From positions 3,727,501-3,791,500 of the forward strand of contig NZ_CP050301.1 of the NCBI RefSeq assembly GCF_014189505.1: a DNA stretch of 64,000 bases. The letters are read 5' to 3'. This stretch comes from Phyllobacterium sp. 628 (GTDB taxonomy: Bacteria > Pseudomonadota > Alphaproteobacteria > Rhizobiales > Rhizobiaceae). The first letter of the stretch is position 1; each line of letters starts with the position of its first letter. The position numbers and the translations under genes were made by a program. Positions 26,416 to 34,699 of the stretch are shown here, in pieces. The notes under the pieces are model-generated. The model saw only the letters and a program-made list of their open reading frames with translations. It ran no database searches and was not told where the DNA came from.

Positions 26416-26820
26416 ATGACGACCGCCCAAGAGCTGACAAAAAACCAGTCACTGGTTTTCAATACGTTGTCGCGCGCGGATGGGCCGCTCAGCGCCTACA
26501 CTATTCTTGACCAATTGCGCGGCGATGGCTTCCGCGCACCGCTGCAGGTTTATCGCGCACTGGAAAAGCTGCTCGACTATGGCATGGTCCATCGTCTCGA
26601 AAGTATCAATGCATTTGTCGCGTGCGCCCATCCGCACCACCACGGTCATAGCCACGGCATGATCGCTTTCGCGATCTGTGAAAAATGCGGTCAGGTCTCG
26701 GAATTTTCAGACGATATTATCACGCAGCGTGTCCGGCAATGGACGACAGACAACGGTTTCAAGCAAACCAAGACCACGATCGAGATTCGCGGCGTCTGCG
26801 CCAATTGCGGAACAGCCTGA
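26416..26820 (+). CDS. zur: Zur, zinc-responsive Fur-family repressor
   Basis: A 134-residue Fur-family regulator. An N-terminal winged helix (residues 8-66, Ala-Pro-Leu-Gln-Val-Tyr-Arg-Ala-Leu-Glu recognition helix) is followed by a His-rich stretch (His72-His80) and two structural Cys-x2-Cys pairs, Cys88/Cys91 and Cys128/Cys131, the expected zinc site. The ATG at 26416 is used because AGGAG lies ten bases upstream; in-frame ATG 26389 is possible. It sits beside its own target genes, which makes Zur more likely than Fur, PerR or Mur. Confidence 0.88.
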   Translation: MTTAQELTKNQSLVFNTLSRADGPLSAYTILDQLRGDGFRAPLQVYRALEKLLDYGMVHRLESINAFVACAHPHHHGHSHGMIAFAICEKCGQVSEFSDDIITQRVRQWTTDNGFKQTKTTIEIRGVCANCGTA

Positions 26821-26826
26821 CAAGCG

Positions 26827-27498
26827 TCAGGCCTTGTAGGCCTTGAGAAAAAGATCAACACCCGCCGTCACGGTCTTGCGAATTTGCTCGGGCTCGGGCT
26901 CATTCTCCATCTGACCGAACAGGCGCCGGCGCAACAGACCTGAATGAAAAAGGTCTGAAAGCTGATAAGCGGCTATCTCCGTATCTTCTATGGCAAGAAA
27001 GCCTGCGGCGACGTGCCTGTCCAGGAGGGCACGCATGATAGCAAGGCCTTTCTTCGGGCCCTTCTCGTAGAAGCTGCAACTCATGGAAGGCATGCGCTCG
27101 GCTACACCAATAATAACCCGCTGCGCTTGAATACCCGCATTCGACGTAATGAGGGTGGAAAGCGCAATACCAAACTGGATCAGAGCTTCCCGCAGGTCGC
27201 TATTGCTCTCCAATGCCTGGTAGATTCCGTCAAACAGCGCCGTCTTGTATTGCTGGCACAGATCGATGAACAGCTCTTCCTTGTTATTGAAGTAGACATA
27301 GATCGTGCCCTTGGACACGCCCGCTTCACGGGTAATGTCATTCATGCTGGCGGCATCAAAACCCATCTGTGAAAAAACACGGTTGGCGCCATCCAGAATC
27401 TGCTGACGTTTCACCGGATCCTGTCCGGCGGCCAAGCGGCCGGGCCGCTCGAATGATGTCATGCCTGGGTCAACAACGGATGCCTTGGTAGACGACAT
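26827..27498 (-). CDS. TetR-family repressor of the efflux pump
   Basis: A 223-residue TetR/AcrR regulator. The N-terminal helix-turn-helix (residues 29-75, Gly-Val-Ser-Lys-Gly-Thr-Ile-Tyr-Val-Tyr-Phe) is followed by a helical ligand domain. The start at 27498 has GAGGAAA upstream. It is divergent from the emrAB-like pair, and two matching palindromes occupy the shared promoter region, so it is the likely local repressor. The inducer is unknown. Confidence 0.87.
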   Translation of the reverse strand: MSSTKASVVDPGMTSFERPGRLAAGQDPVKRQQILDGANRVFSQMGFDAASMNDITREAGVSKGTIYVYFNNKEELFIDLCQQYKTALFDGIYQALESNSDLREALIQFGIALSTLITSNAGIQAQRVIIGVAERMPSMSCSFYEKGPKKGLAIMRALLDRHVAAGFLAIEDTEIAAYQLSDLFHSGLLRRRLFGQMENEPEPEQIRKTVTAGVDLFLKAYKA

Positions 27499-27532
27499 AT
27501 TAGTCAAATTTCCTCGTTTTCGATTCTTTTTC

Positions 27533-27546
27533 GAACCAACCGGTTC
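27533..27546. promoter_or_regulatory. TetR operator 1
   Basis: GAACCAACCGGTTC: two 5-base inverted halves around a 4-base spacer. A second site with the same halves lies 44 bases downstream. It lies between the divergent tetR and emrA-like genes. Confidence 0.7.
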
Positions 27547-27589
27547 GATCCACTTGATATGCGCTCTCATTTGAGGTATGTCAACGATC

Positions 27590-27603
27590 GAACCGATTGG
27601 TTC
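27590..27603. promoter_or_regulatory. TetR operator 2
   Basis: GAACCGATTGGTTC has the same GAACC-N4-GGTTC form as operator 1 and lies 40 bases before the emrA-like start. The centre-to-centre spacing of 57 bases is about 5.4 helical turns. Confidence 0.7.
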
Positions 27604-27643
27604 AATCAAATTCAGATTGAACACCTGTAGAAAGAGTTCCTAC

Positions 27644-28822
27644 ATGTCCGCGCCGAAATCTACAAATGAAGCCGAAATTCGCCAGTTTCCGACACCTTCG
27701 CCTGCGTCCAAGGTTGAGGCACCGGCAACAGCTGAAGCGCCACAGCACGAAGTTGTGACATCAACGCCGGCTCCGCCAAAGCGTTCCGTGAGGCGTTTTA
27801 TCCTGCCGGTCATTATCGTCGCGGCCGTGGGTGCCGGTGCATGGTATGGACACGAGTGGTGGACAACAGGCCGCTTTATGGTCTCGACCGATGACGCCTA
27901 TATACAGGGCGACATCACAGCGATTGCCCCCAAGGTCACGGGTTACATCGACACCATCAATGTGGTTGCCAATCAGCGCGTCAAGGCCGGTGATGCACTG
28001 GTGACGCTTGACGACGGCGACTATACGATTGCCGAGAAGCAGGCTGAGGCCCAAATCGCCACACAGCGGATGACACTTGAACGCATTCAGGCACAGACCG
28101 AAGCCGCCAAAGCCTCACTTCAGCAGGTGGAAGCCGGAAAGGTTGCCACGCAAGCTGTTTTGACCAACGCAATTGCAGCATCTGCACGTGCCAGCCAGTT
28201 GCATGCCACACGCTTTGCCTCCCAGTCACAGCTTGATGATGCAACGGCAGCTCTCGATCAGGCCAAAGCCAACCTCGTTTCGGCTGATGCGCAAATTGCT
28301 GCTGCGGTCGCCAATGTCGGGGTGCTGGAAGCTCAGTATAAAGAGGCTGAAAGCACCGTCGCCTCGCTGCAGCTTGCAAAGGATAAGGCCGCTCGCGATC
28401 TTTCCTTCACTGTTATTCGTGCACCTCTCGATGGTGTTGTCGGCAACCTTTCGGCCAAGAAGGGTGACCTTGTGAGCCCCGGCCAGCGTTTGGCTGCTCT
28501 TGTGCCGGTCGATGCGCTCTACATTGATGCGAACTACAAGGAAACGCAGTTGCGCAACATTGTACCGGGTGAAAAAGTCCGCGTACGGGTTGATGCACTT
28601 TCAGGCGATACGTTTGAAGGCACTGTTGCTTCAATCGCTCCAGCATCTGGTGCGGTGTTCTCCTTGCTTCCAGCTGAGAACGCTACAGGCAACTTCACCA
28701 AGGTTGTCCAGCGCGTTCCGGTTCGTATTGCCCTGCCCGCCGATGTACTGGCATCCGGCAGACTTCAGGCAGGTCTGAGCGTGATCGTTGACGTCGACAC
28801 GCGCACGGCTCCAGCCAAGTAA
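27644..28822 (+). CDS. EmrA/HlyD-type membrane-fusion protein
   Basis: A 392-residue periplasmic adaptor anchored by one N-terminal helix (residues 45-70, Phe-Ile-Leu-Pro-Val-Ile-Ile-Val). It has a biotinyl-lipoyl half near Thr-Asp-Asp-Ala-Tyr-Ile-Gln-Gly, an alpha-helical hairpin of about 110 residues rich in Ala, Gln and Glu, and the second lipoyl half Ile-Arg-Ala-Pro-Leu-Asp-Gly. It links an inner-membrane transporter to an outer-membrane channel; no channel gene is nearby. The MFS partner follows after 27 bases. The start has AAAGAG upstream. Confidence 0.87.
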   Translation: MSAPKSTNEAEIRQFPTPSPASKVEAPATAEAPQHEVVTSTPAPPKRSVRRFILPVIIVAAVGAGAWYGHEWWTTGRFMVSTDDAYIQGDITAIAPKVTGYIDTINVVANQRVKAGDALVTLDDGDYTIAEKQAEAQIATQRMTLERIQAQTEAAKASLQQVEAGKVATQAVLTNAIAASARASQLHATRFASQSQLDDATAALDQAKANLVSADAQIAAAVANVGVLEAQYKEAESTVASLQLAKDKAARDLSFTVIRAPLDGVVGNLSAKKGDLVSPGQRLAALVPVDALYIDANYKETQLRNIVPGEKVRVRVDALSGDTFEGTVASIAPASGAVFSLLPAENATGNFTKVVQRVPVRIALPADVLASGRLQAGLSVIVDVDTRTAPAK

Positions 28823-28849
28823 CACGCAACGAGCATCAGGCCGAAGATC

Positions 28850-30439
28850 ATGTCGAGTGCCACCACAAGCGGAAAACCGGTAGCACCGGTTGCGTCAGAT
28901 CAAATTGACCCGAAGAAAGCCATCGCCTTCGTGGCGATGGTCTTCGGCATGTTCATGGCGATTCTCGACATTCAGATCGTCTCGGCATCGCTCGCCGAGA
29001 TTCAGGCCGGATTGAGCGCGAGTTCGGACGAAATTTCCTGGGTTCAGACGTCTTATCTGATCGCCGAAGTTATCATGATCCCGCTTTCAGGCTTCCTTGG
29101 GAGGCTTTTGTCGACGCGGGTTCTGTTTACGATTTCCGCTGCCGGCTTCACCGCCGCCAGTATACTCTGCGCCACCGCGACAAATATCGACCAGATGATC
29201 GTCTACCGCGCGATTCAAGGCTTTATCGGCGGCGGCATGATCCCCAGCGTCTTCGCAGCTGCTTTCACCATTTTCCCACCGTCCAAGCGATCCATCGTTT
29301 CACCGATCATCGGACTTGTTGCGACACTTGCGCCGACAATCGGGCCAACTGTCGGCGGCTTTCTCAGCCACGCCTTTTCCTGGCACTGGCTGTTTCTCGT
29401 CAATGTTATTCCCGGCATCATCGTGGCCTTTGCCGCCTGGAACCTCATCGATTTCGACAAAGGCGACAAGTCGCTGTTCAGCAAGTTCGACTGGTGGGGC
29501 CTTGCCGGCATGGCTACGTTCCTTGGTTCACTCGAATATGTTCTGGAAGAAGGCCCGCGCAACGACTGGCTGCAAGACAGCTCAATCTTCTTCTTCGCTA
29601 TTGTTCTTGTGATCGGCGCGCTGCTGTTTTTCTATCGAGCCTTTACCGCCGAAGAACCGATCGTTGATTTACGGGCATTCAAGAACCTGAACTTTGCCTT
29701 TGGCTCTGTGTTCTCATTCATCATGGGCGTTGGTCTCTACGGCTTGACCTACCTTTATCCCCTCTATCTCGGACGCATCCGCGGCTATGATGCGTTGATG
29801 ATCGGCGAAGCTCTGTTCGTCAGCGGTCTTGCCATGTTCATGACCGCGCCCGTGGCAGGTTTCCTGTCCAATCGCATGGACCCGCGCCTGATGATGATGA
29901 TCGGCTTTGTTGGTTTCGCCGCTGGCACGTGGACCATGACAGGTCTCACCGCCGACTGGGATTTCTACGAATTGCTGCTGCCGCAAATCCTGCGCGGCTG
30001 CTCGCTGATGCTCTGCATGGTACCGATCAACAATCTTGCGCTAGGCACACTTCCTCTCTCGCGCCTGAAGAATGCGTCCGGTCTGTTTAATCTGACGCGT
30101 AACCTTGGGGGTGCGGTTGGCCTTGCTGTCATCAACACGATTCTGACGGATCGCGGAGTGATGCACTATGCCCAACTTTCGGAGAATGTGCGCTGGGGGA
30201 ACCCGGAAGCTGAAGACCTGATGGCCAGCATGAGCAGAAACTTCGAGTCCCACGGCATCGACGGGTCAACAGCCGCACTCGTCAGGATTTCAGGAATGGT
30301 GCATCGACAGGCTTCGCTGATGTCATTCATGGATGTTTTCTATATCCTGACGATGCTGTTTGCCTCACTTGCTTTCTTCGCGATCATGATGCGCAAACCA
30401 GCGCCCGCTGCATCAGGCGGCGGTGGCGGCGGGCATTAG
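28850..30439 (+). CDS. EmrB/DHA2-family multidrug efflux transporter
   Basis: A 529-residue inner-membrane MFS transporter with 14 predicted helices, the DHA2 hallmark. Motif Leu-Asp-Ile-Gln-Ile-Val-Ser-Ala-Ser-Leu near residue 39 matches motif D1 of EmrB, and Gly-Pro-Thr-Val-Gly-Gly-Phe is the motif C glycine run. The C-terminus is an odd Ser-Gly6-His tail. Together with the HlyD-type protein it should export hydrophobic drugs or detergents under TetR control. Confidence 0.88.
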   Translation: MSSATTSGKPVAPVASDQIDPKKAIAFVAMVFGMFMAILDIQIVSASLAEIQAGLSASSDEISWVQTSYLIAEVIMIPLSGFLGRLLSTRVLFTISAAGFTAASILCATATNIDQMIVYRAIQGFIGGGMIPSVFAAAFTIFPPSKRSIVSPIIGLVATLAPTIGPTVGGFLSHAFSWHWLFLVNVIPGIIVAFAAWNLIDFDKGDKSLFSKFDWWGLAGMATFLGSLEYVLEEGPRNDWLQDSSIFFFAIVLVIGALLFFYRAFTAEEPIVDLRAFKNLNFAFGSVFSFIMGVGLYGLTYLYPLYLGRIRGYDALMIGEALFVSGLAMFMTAPVAGFLSNRMDPRLMMMIGFVGFAAGTWTMTGLTADWDFYELLLPQILRGCSLMLCMVPINNLALGTLPLSRLKNASGLFNLTRNLGGAVGLAVINTILTDRGVMHYAQLSENVRWGNPEAEDLMASMSRNFESHGIDGSTAALVRISGMVHRQASLMSFMDVFYILTMLFASLAFFAIMMRKPAPAASGGGGGGH

Positions 30440-30454
30440 AGCAAGTTTGCTCTA
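30437..30454. terminator. palindrome between convergent emrB-like and MOSC genes
   Basis: TAGAGCAA-GT-TTGCTCTA is a perfect palindrome that includes the emrB-like stop codon and ends inside the MOSC gene, filling the 12-base gap. It could act as a short two-way terminator but has no T run. Confidence 0.3.
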
Positions 30455-31153
30455 GCTCTGCTGATCACCACGCAGGCGACTGGACCAGTCTTCCACCTTA
30501 CGCGTTTCCAGACGCCGCTGCGCATAGCGTCGCCAACCGTCCGGAAGCCGTTCCAATGTTGCCATTTCCGCAAGCGCGTCAAGATTCATGGTGTCGATGT
30601 AGAGCGTGTGCCACAAGCGGCGGATGGTCCAGTCGGGCGTTGACCGGTCAACACAGGTGATCGTATCTCCCGCTGAAACATAGCCTGTTTCGAGTACCCG
30701 GTAATACCAGCCGGTTCTTCCTGTTGTCTGGACACGCAAGGACATATCCGAAACGCCGAAGCGACTGTTCAGCTTCCAACAGGGCTGCCTCCCCTGCGAC
30801 ACCTCAACAAGCGCTGCACCCACACGAAACACATCGCCGAGGGCCACATTCGTTTCATTGAGCCCCATCGTCGACAGATTTTCGCCAAACGCCCCGACTT
30901 GCTCAAGAACCGGCAAGTCACCAATTTCCCCGATCCAGTTTTCATAATGATCAAAGGGGTAATGATGAACAGCCTTATCGACACCGCCGTGACGTTTCAT
31001 ATCGCCCTGAGCATCTCCCTCAAATCCGGTCGCGCTTAACCAAAGGCGTCCCTTGACAGCCGCCTTGGCTATTCCGCTGAGTACCTCTTTATCTCCCAAT
31101 GGCGCCAGCGCGCCAATAAGCAGATCGATTTTAAAGTCCGTCATAGATGTCAT
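30452..31153 (-). CDS. MOSC domain protein (YiiM-like)
   Basis: A 233-residue protein with a MOSC domain (about residues 15-160), including the conserved Lys-x-Cys-x-Arg-Gln-Pro-Cys-like Gly-Arg-Gln-Pro-Cys-Trp-Lys with the candidate molybdopterin-binding Cys, followed by the 3-alpha domain of YiiM-type proteins (Tyr-Tyr-Arg-Val-Leu-Glu). YiiM relatives reduce N-hydroxylated base analogues using the molybdenum cofactor. The start at 31153 has AGGA eight bases upstream; an earlier start at 31276 lacks support. modABC elsewhere in the window could supply molybdate, though this is only a shared theme. Confidence 0.8.
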   Translation of the reverse strand: MTSMTDFKIDLLIGALAPLGDKEVLSGIAKAAVKGRLWLSATGFEGDAQGDMKRHGGVDKAVHHYPFDHYENWIGEIGDLPVLEQVGAFGENLSTMGLNETNVALGDVFRVGAALVEVSQGRQPCWKLNSRFGVSDMSLRVQTTGRTGWYYRVLETGYVSAGDTITCVDRSTPDWTIRRLWHTLYIDTMNLDALAEMATLERLPDGWRRYAQRRLETRKVEDWSSRLRGDQQS

Positions 31154-31641
31154 TTTCGGTATCCTGAATATCGCCGGAGGTTGACGATATTTGGGTGGAT
31201 CTTCAACCCCGCGTGTTGTCACGTCCAAGGTGCAGCCGCCATGAGCCTGAGAATTTACATCGGAATTTTGATGCATTCACTGCGAAGTGACCAGGCAAAA
31301 CCCGCCTGAATGAATATTGTCTTCTCTGTTTTTCGGGCTCGAAATTTGCATAGTCGCCGTCTGCTTCCTCATGAAATCCTGCAAGAATCCCAGGCGAAAA
31401 CATTAGTCCCCTAACGTAATTTTCGATTGTTCAACACGCTCCTGTGGATGGCAATGTCGTAAGAAATCAAACGCGACATTAATTATTCGACTAACTGACG
31501 CACCCTCCAACATTTTTGTCGCTATTGGAGTAATTTAGCCCTGTTTCCGGCTGGCGCCAATTTTCCGTATTGGGCGAATTGCTAAGCCACCGAAAAAATG
31601 TTTCACTTGCCGCTACTGCTCATGAAAAGACGTTCGCGGGC
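31154..31641. other. AT-rich intergenic stretch, no gene seen
   Basis: This gap between the MOSC start and the Pho box has stop codons in every frame, no ribosome-binding site with a convincing ORF and no repeat element. It likely holds the MOSC promoter on the minus strand. The only clear motif in the larger gap is the Pho box at 31642-31659. Confidence 0.5.
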
Positions 31642-31659
31642 CTGTCATCTAACTGACAT
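31642..31659 (+). promoter_or_regulatory. Pho box (PhoB site) before the AfuA-like gene
   Basis: CTGTCATCTAACTGACAT is two 7-base half sites separated by 4 bases, one mismatch from the PhoB consensus CTGTCAT-N4-CTGTCAT. It is on the coding strand 75 bases upstream of the binding-protein start, a suitable place for activation. It implies induction at low phosphate. Confidence 0.75.
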
Positions 31660-31734
31660 GAGAGCCCTATATCGGGAGGCAGGAACGTCGAAAAAAGAGC
31701 CAATGACGTTTGTCGCTTAAACAGGGGTGTTAAA

Positions 31735-32838
31735 ATGGTTGTTTCTTCAAAACGCTTGCTCTCTCTATCGACAGCTTTGCTGTTCGCAAGCACAACGCTT
31801 TCGTTCGCGGATGCACCGGCAGAACTGGTTGCAGCTGCTAAGAAGGAAGGCGCGCTGACAACAATCGCATTGCCGCACGACTGGTGTGGTTATGGCGATA
31901 TCATTGCAGGCTTCAAGGCAAAGTATGGTTTGACAGTCAACGAGCTCAATCCAGATGCCGGATCGAAAGACGAAGTCGAAGCGATCAAGGCAAACAAGGA
32001 CAACAAGGGCCCACAGGCACCTGACGTTATCGACGTTGGTCTTTCGTTCGGCCCGGAGGCCAAGAAAGGCGGCCTGACACTGCCTTACAAGGTTTCCACA
32101 TGGGATTCGATCCCGGCAGAATTGAAGGACGCCGACGGTCACTGGTACGGCGACTATTATGGCGTCATGTCATTCGAAGTGAACACCGACATCGTCAAGA
32201 ACGTACCAAAGGATTGGGCTGATCTGCTCAAGCCGGAATATGCCAACACAGTTGCGCTCGCTGGTGATCCACGCGCTTCGAACCAAGCGCAGCTCGCCGT
32301 TTTGGCCGCTGGCGCATCGACTGGTGCAAAGCCGGGCGCAGCTGCTGGCGAGGCTGGTCTGAAGTATTTTGCCGATCTCAACAAGGCTGGCAATTTCGTG
32401 CCGGTTATCGGCAAGTCGGGCACACTGGCACAGGGCGCAACCCCGATCATCATCAACTGGGATTACAACGCTCTTACGGGTCGCGATACGCTCAAGGGCA
32501 ACCCGCCGGTTGAAGTTGTTGTTCCGACAACAGGCGTTCTCGCCGGTGTCTATGTTCAGGCCATCAGCGCCTACGCACCGCATCCCAATGCAGCCAAGCT
32601 CTGGATGGAATATCTCTATTCCGATGAAGGCCAGATCGGCTACCTCAAGGGCTATTGCCATCCGACACGCTTCAAGGATTTGGTAAAGAACAACAAGGTA
32701 CCGAAGGAAGTTCTCGACAAGCTGCCGCCAGCAGCAGCCTACGAAAAGGCTTTCTTCCCGACCCTCGATGAACAGGCTGCCGCCAAGGAAGTCGTCACCA
32801 AGGGCTGGGACAAGGTTGTTGGCGCCAACGTCAAATAA
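31735..32838 (+). CDS. ABC transporter substrate-binding protein (AfuA-like)
   Basis: A 367-residue periplasmic binding protein of the extracellular solute-binding family 1 / iron-AfuA type. A signal peptide ends near residue 25 (Leu-Ser-Phe-Ala-Asp). It has the hinge fold pattern Ala-Pro-Asp-Val-Ile-Asp-Val near residue 99 and Pro-Ile-Ile-Ile-Asn-Trp-Asp-Tyr near 236. AfuA homologues are annotated as ferric iron, hexose-phosphate or 2-aminoethylphosphonate binding proteins, and the Pho box favours a phosphorus-containing ligand. No clear Tyr-Tyr iron clamp was seen. It is highly expressed-looking: a terminator separates it from the permease genes. Confidence 0.8.
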   Translation: MVVSSKRLLSLSTALLFASTTLSFADAPAELVAAAKKEGALTTIALPHDWCGYGDIIAGFKAKYGLTVNELNPDAGSKDEVEAIKANKDNKGPQAPDVIDVGLSFGPEAKKGGLTLPYKVSTWDSIPAELKDADGHWYGDYYGVMSFEVNTDIVKNVPKDWADLLKPEYANTVALAGDPRASNQAQLAVLAAGASTGAKPGAAAGEAGLKYFADLNKAGNFVPVIGKSGTLAQGATPIIINWDYNALTGRDTLKGNPPVEVVVPTTGVLAGVYVQAISAYAPHPNAAKLWMEYLYSDEGQIGYLKGYCHPTRFKDLVKNNKVPKEVLDKLPPAAAYEKAFFPTLDEQAAAKEVVTKGWDKVVGANVK

Positions 32839-32850
32839 TCTCTGAGATCT

Positions 32851-32886
32851 GAATCCCCGTGGAAACATCCGCGGGGATTCCTTTTT
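32851..32886 (+). terminator. attenuating terminator after the binding protein gene
   Basis: GAATCCCCG (32851-32859) pairs with CGGGGATTC (32872-32880) around a 12-base loop and a CTTTTT run follows. It lies between the binding-protein and permease genes, where partial termination keeps the binding protein in excess. Confidence 0.75.
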
Positions 32887-32991
32887 CAGGACCTGAGCCA
32901 TTTCGGCCTGAATTGACTGTTGGTTTGTACGCTTCGCAAAATGCGTGTCAGCGACTATAATTGCATCCAAGAAAGCGGTTTCCAAAATCCC

Positions 32992-33897
32992 ATGAGCGCG
33001 ATTTCAGAAGCAAGCACACCACATATCCCACCTGTTGCCACTCAGGAGCGCAAACGTCTGTCGCTCGACTGGCTCGGCGTCATGCCGTTCTTCATCTTCG
33101 CGGTTATGTTCCTGGTTCTACCAACGATCTATCTGGTCGCCGGTGCATTTCAGGATGCGCAGGGTAATCTAACTCTCAATAACCTCGCCAACCTGTTCCA
33201 GCCGTCCATTATGGATGCATACTGGATCTCGATCAAAATCTCCCTGACATCCGCGCTTCTTGGCGCGTTCATTGGCTTTTGTATCGCTGCAGCAATCACC
33301 TTGGGTGGACTGCCGAGCTGGATACGTGCGCCGATGATGACCTTTTCCGGGGTGGCATCGAACTTCGCAGGCGTTCCGCTGGCCTACGCCTTTCTGTTTA
33401 CGCTCGGACGTACGGGGCTCGTTACATACCTGCTGGTCAATGTCTTCGGCTTCAATCTCTACGCCCACGGCTTCAATCTTCTGAGTTTCTGGGGGCTGAC
33501 CATAACCTACCTCTATTTCCAGATTCCCTTGATGGTTCTCATCATCACGCCAGCTCTTGACGGGTTGAAGCGCGAATGGAAGGAGGCAGCCACCATTCTC
33601 GGCGCCACCGGGCCGCAATACTGGCGCATGGTTGCTTTTCCAATTCTCTGGCCTGCCCTGCTCGGAACCATTCTCCTGCTCTTTGCCAATTCCTTCGGCG
33701 CTATCGCCACGGCCTATGCACTCACGGGATCGTCACTGAGCATCGTACCCATCGTTCTCTACGCCCAAATTCGCGGCGACGTACTGCAGGATCCGCAGCT
33801 CGGTTATGCCTTGGCCTTTGGTATGATTGTCATCACCGGCATCTCCAACGGCATTTACATCTGGATGCGTGCCAGCAGTGAACGGTGGCTCAAATGA
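32992..33897 (+). CDS. ABC transporter permease 1 (AfuB-like)
   Basis: A 301-residue inner-membrane permease with about six helices and an EAA-type loop, Glu-Ala-Ala-Thr-Ile-Leu-Gly-Ala-Thr-Gly-Pro near residue 197. The ATG at 32992 is chosen because the protein then begins just before the first helix; the ribosome-binding site is weak (AAGAAAG). Its stop overlaps the next gene's start by the four bases ATGA, so the two permeases are translationally coupled. Together they form the channel. Confidence 0.82.
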   Translation: MSAISEASTPHIPPVATQERKRLSLDWLGVMPFFIFAVMFLVLPTIYLVAGAFQDAQGNLTLNNLANLFQPSIMDAYWISIKISLTSALLGAFIGFCIAAAITLGGLPSWIRAPMMTFSGVASNFAGVPLAYAFLFTLGRTGLVTYLLVNVFGFNLYAHGFNLLSFWGLTITYLYFQIPLMVLIITPALDGLKREWKEAATILGATGPQYWRMVAFPILWPALLGTILLLFANSFGAIATAYALTGSSLSIVPIVLYAQIRGDVLQDPQLGYALAFGMIVITGISNGIYIWMRASSERWLK

Positions 33898-34685
33898 AGA
33901 TAAATCGTTTCTGGTCGTGGATTGCGCTTGCGTTCGGCATTCTCTATTTCGCGCTGCCTTTGTTGGGATTGTTTGAATTCTCGCTACGCATGCGGCGCGG
34001 TGTCTATTCGTTTGACGCCTATTGGGTTGTGCTGAACGATCCGGGCTTTCAGGCGACTTTTGCTTATTCCGTCGTGATGGCAATCGCCACCATTCTTGTT
34101 GGTGTGCTGCTGATCGTTCCAACCGCCTATTGGGTCCGTCTGCGCCTGCCAGGCTGGCGGCCTTTCATCGAATTCATCACGCTGCTGCCGCTGGTCATTC
34201 CGGCAATCGTCATCGTGTTTGGCTATATCAAGCTTTACAATACATCTTCGATGCTACCGCTGACCGGCTCAGCCATCGGAACGAATATCCTGTTGTGCTT
34301 CGGTTATACGACGTTGGCGCTGCCTTACATGTACCGTGCTGTCGATACCGGACTTGGCGCTATTGATATCCGCACCATGACGGAAGCTGCGGAAAGCCTT
34401 GGTGCCAGCCGGATCACCATCATGTCCCGCATCATTCTTCCCAATGTGCTTGTTGCGGTTCTGTCGGGTGCGTTTCTGACTTTTGCCATCGTCATTGGCG
34501 AATTCACCATGGCCGCCCTGCTCAACCGACCGGCTTTTGGGCCGTTCCTTCAGCTACTCGGAGCCAACCGGGCTTACGAACCCGCCGCGCTTTCTGTCAT
34601 AGCCTTTGCCATAACCTGGGTCTGTATGGGGCTGATCCAGATCGTCACCCGCTTCAACAAATCCCTCGCTGCAACCAAGCGATAA
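33894..34685 (+). CDS. ABC transporter permease 2 (AfuB-like)
   Basis: A 263-residue inner-membrane permease with six predicted helices and the EAA motif Glu-Ala-Ala-Glu-Ser-Leu-Gly-Ala-Ser-Arg. Its ATG is shared with the stop of permease 1. The separate short permease genes, rather than one fused AfuB, resemble spermidine/putrescine- and 2-aminoethylphosphonate-type transporters more than the iron FbpB type. Confidence 0.82.
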   Translation: MKINRFWSWIALAFGILYFALPLLGLFEFSLRMRRGVYSFDAYWVVLNDPGFQATFAYSVVMAIATILVGVLLIVPTAYWVRLRLPGWRPFIEFITLLPLVIPAIVIVFGYIKLYNTSSMLPLTGSAIGTNILLCFGYTTLALPYMYRAVDTGLGAIDIRTMTEAAESLGASRITIMSRIILPNVLVAVLSGAFLTFAIVIGEFTMAALLNRPAFGPFLQLLGANRAYEPAALSVIAFAITWVCMGLIQIVTRFNKSLAATKR

Positions 34686-34699
34686 TCGGGAACCTGCCA

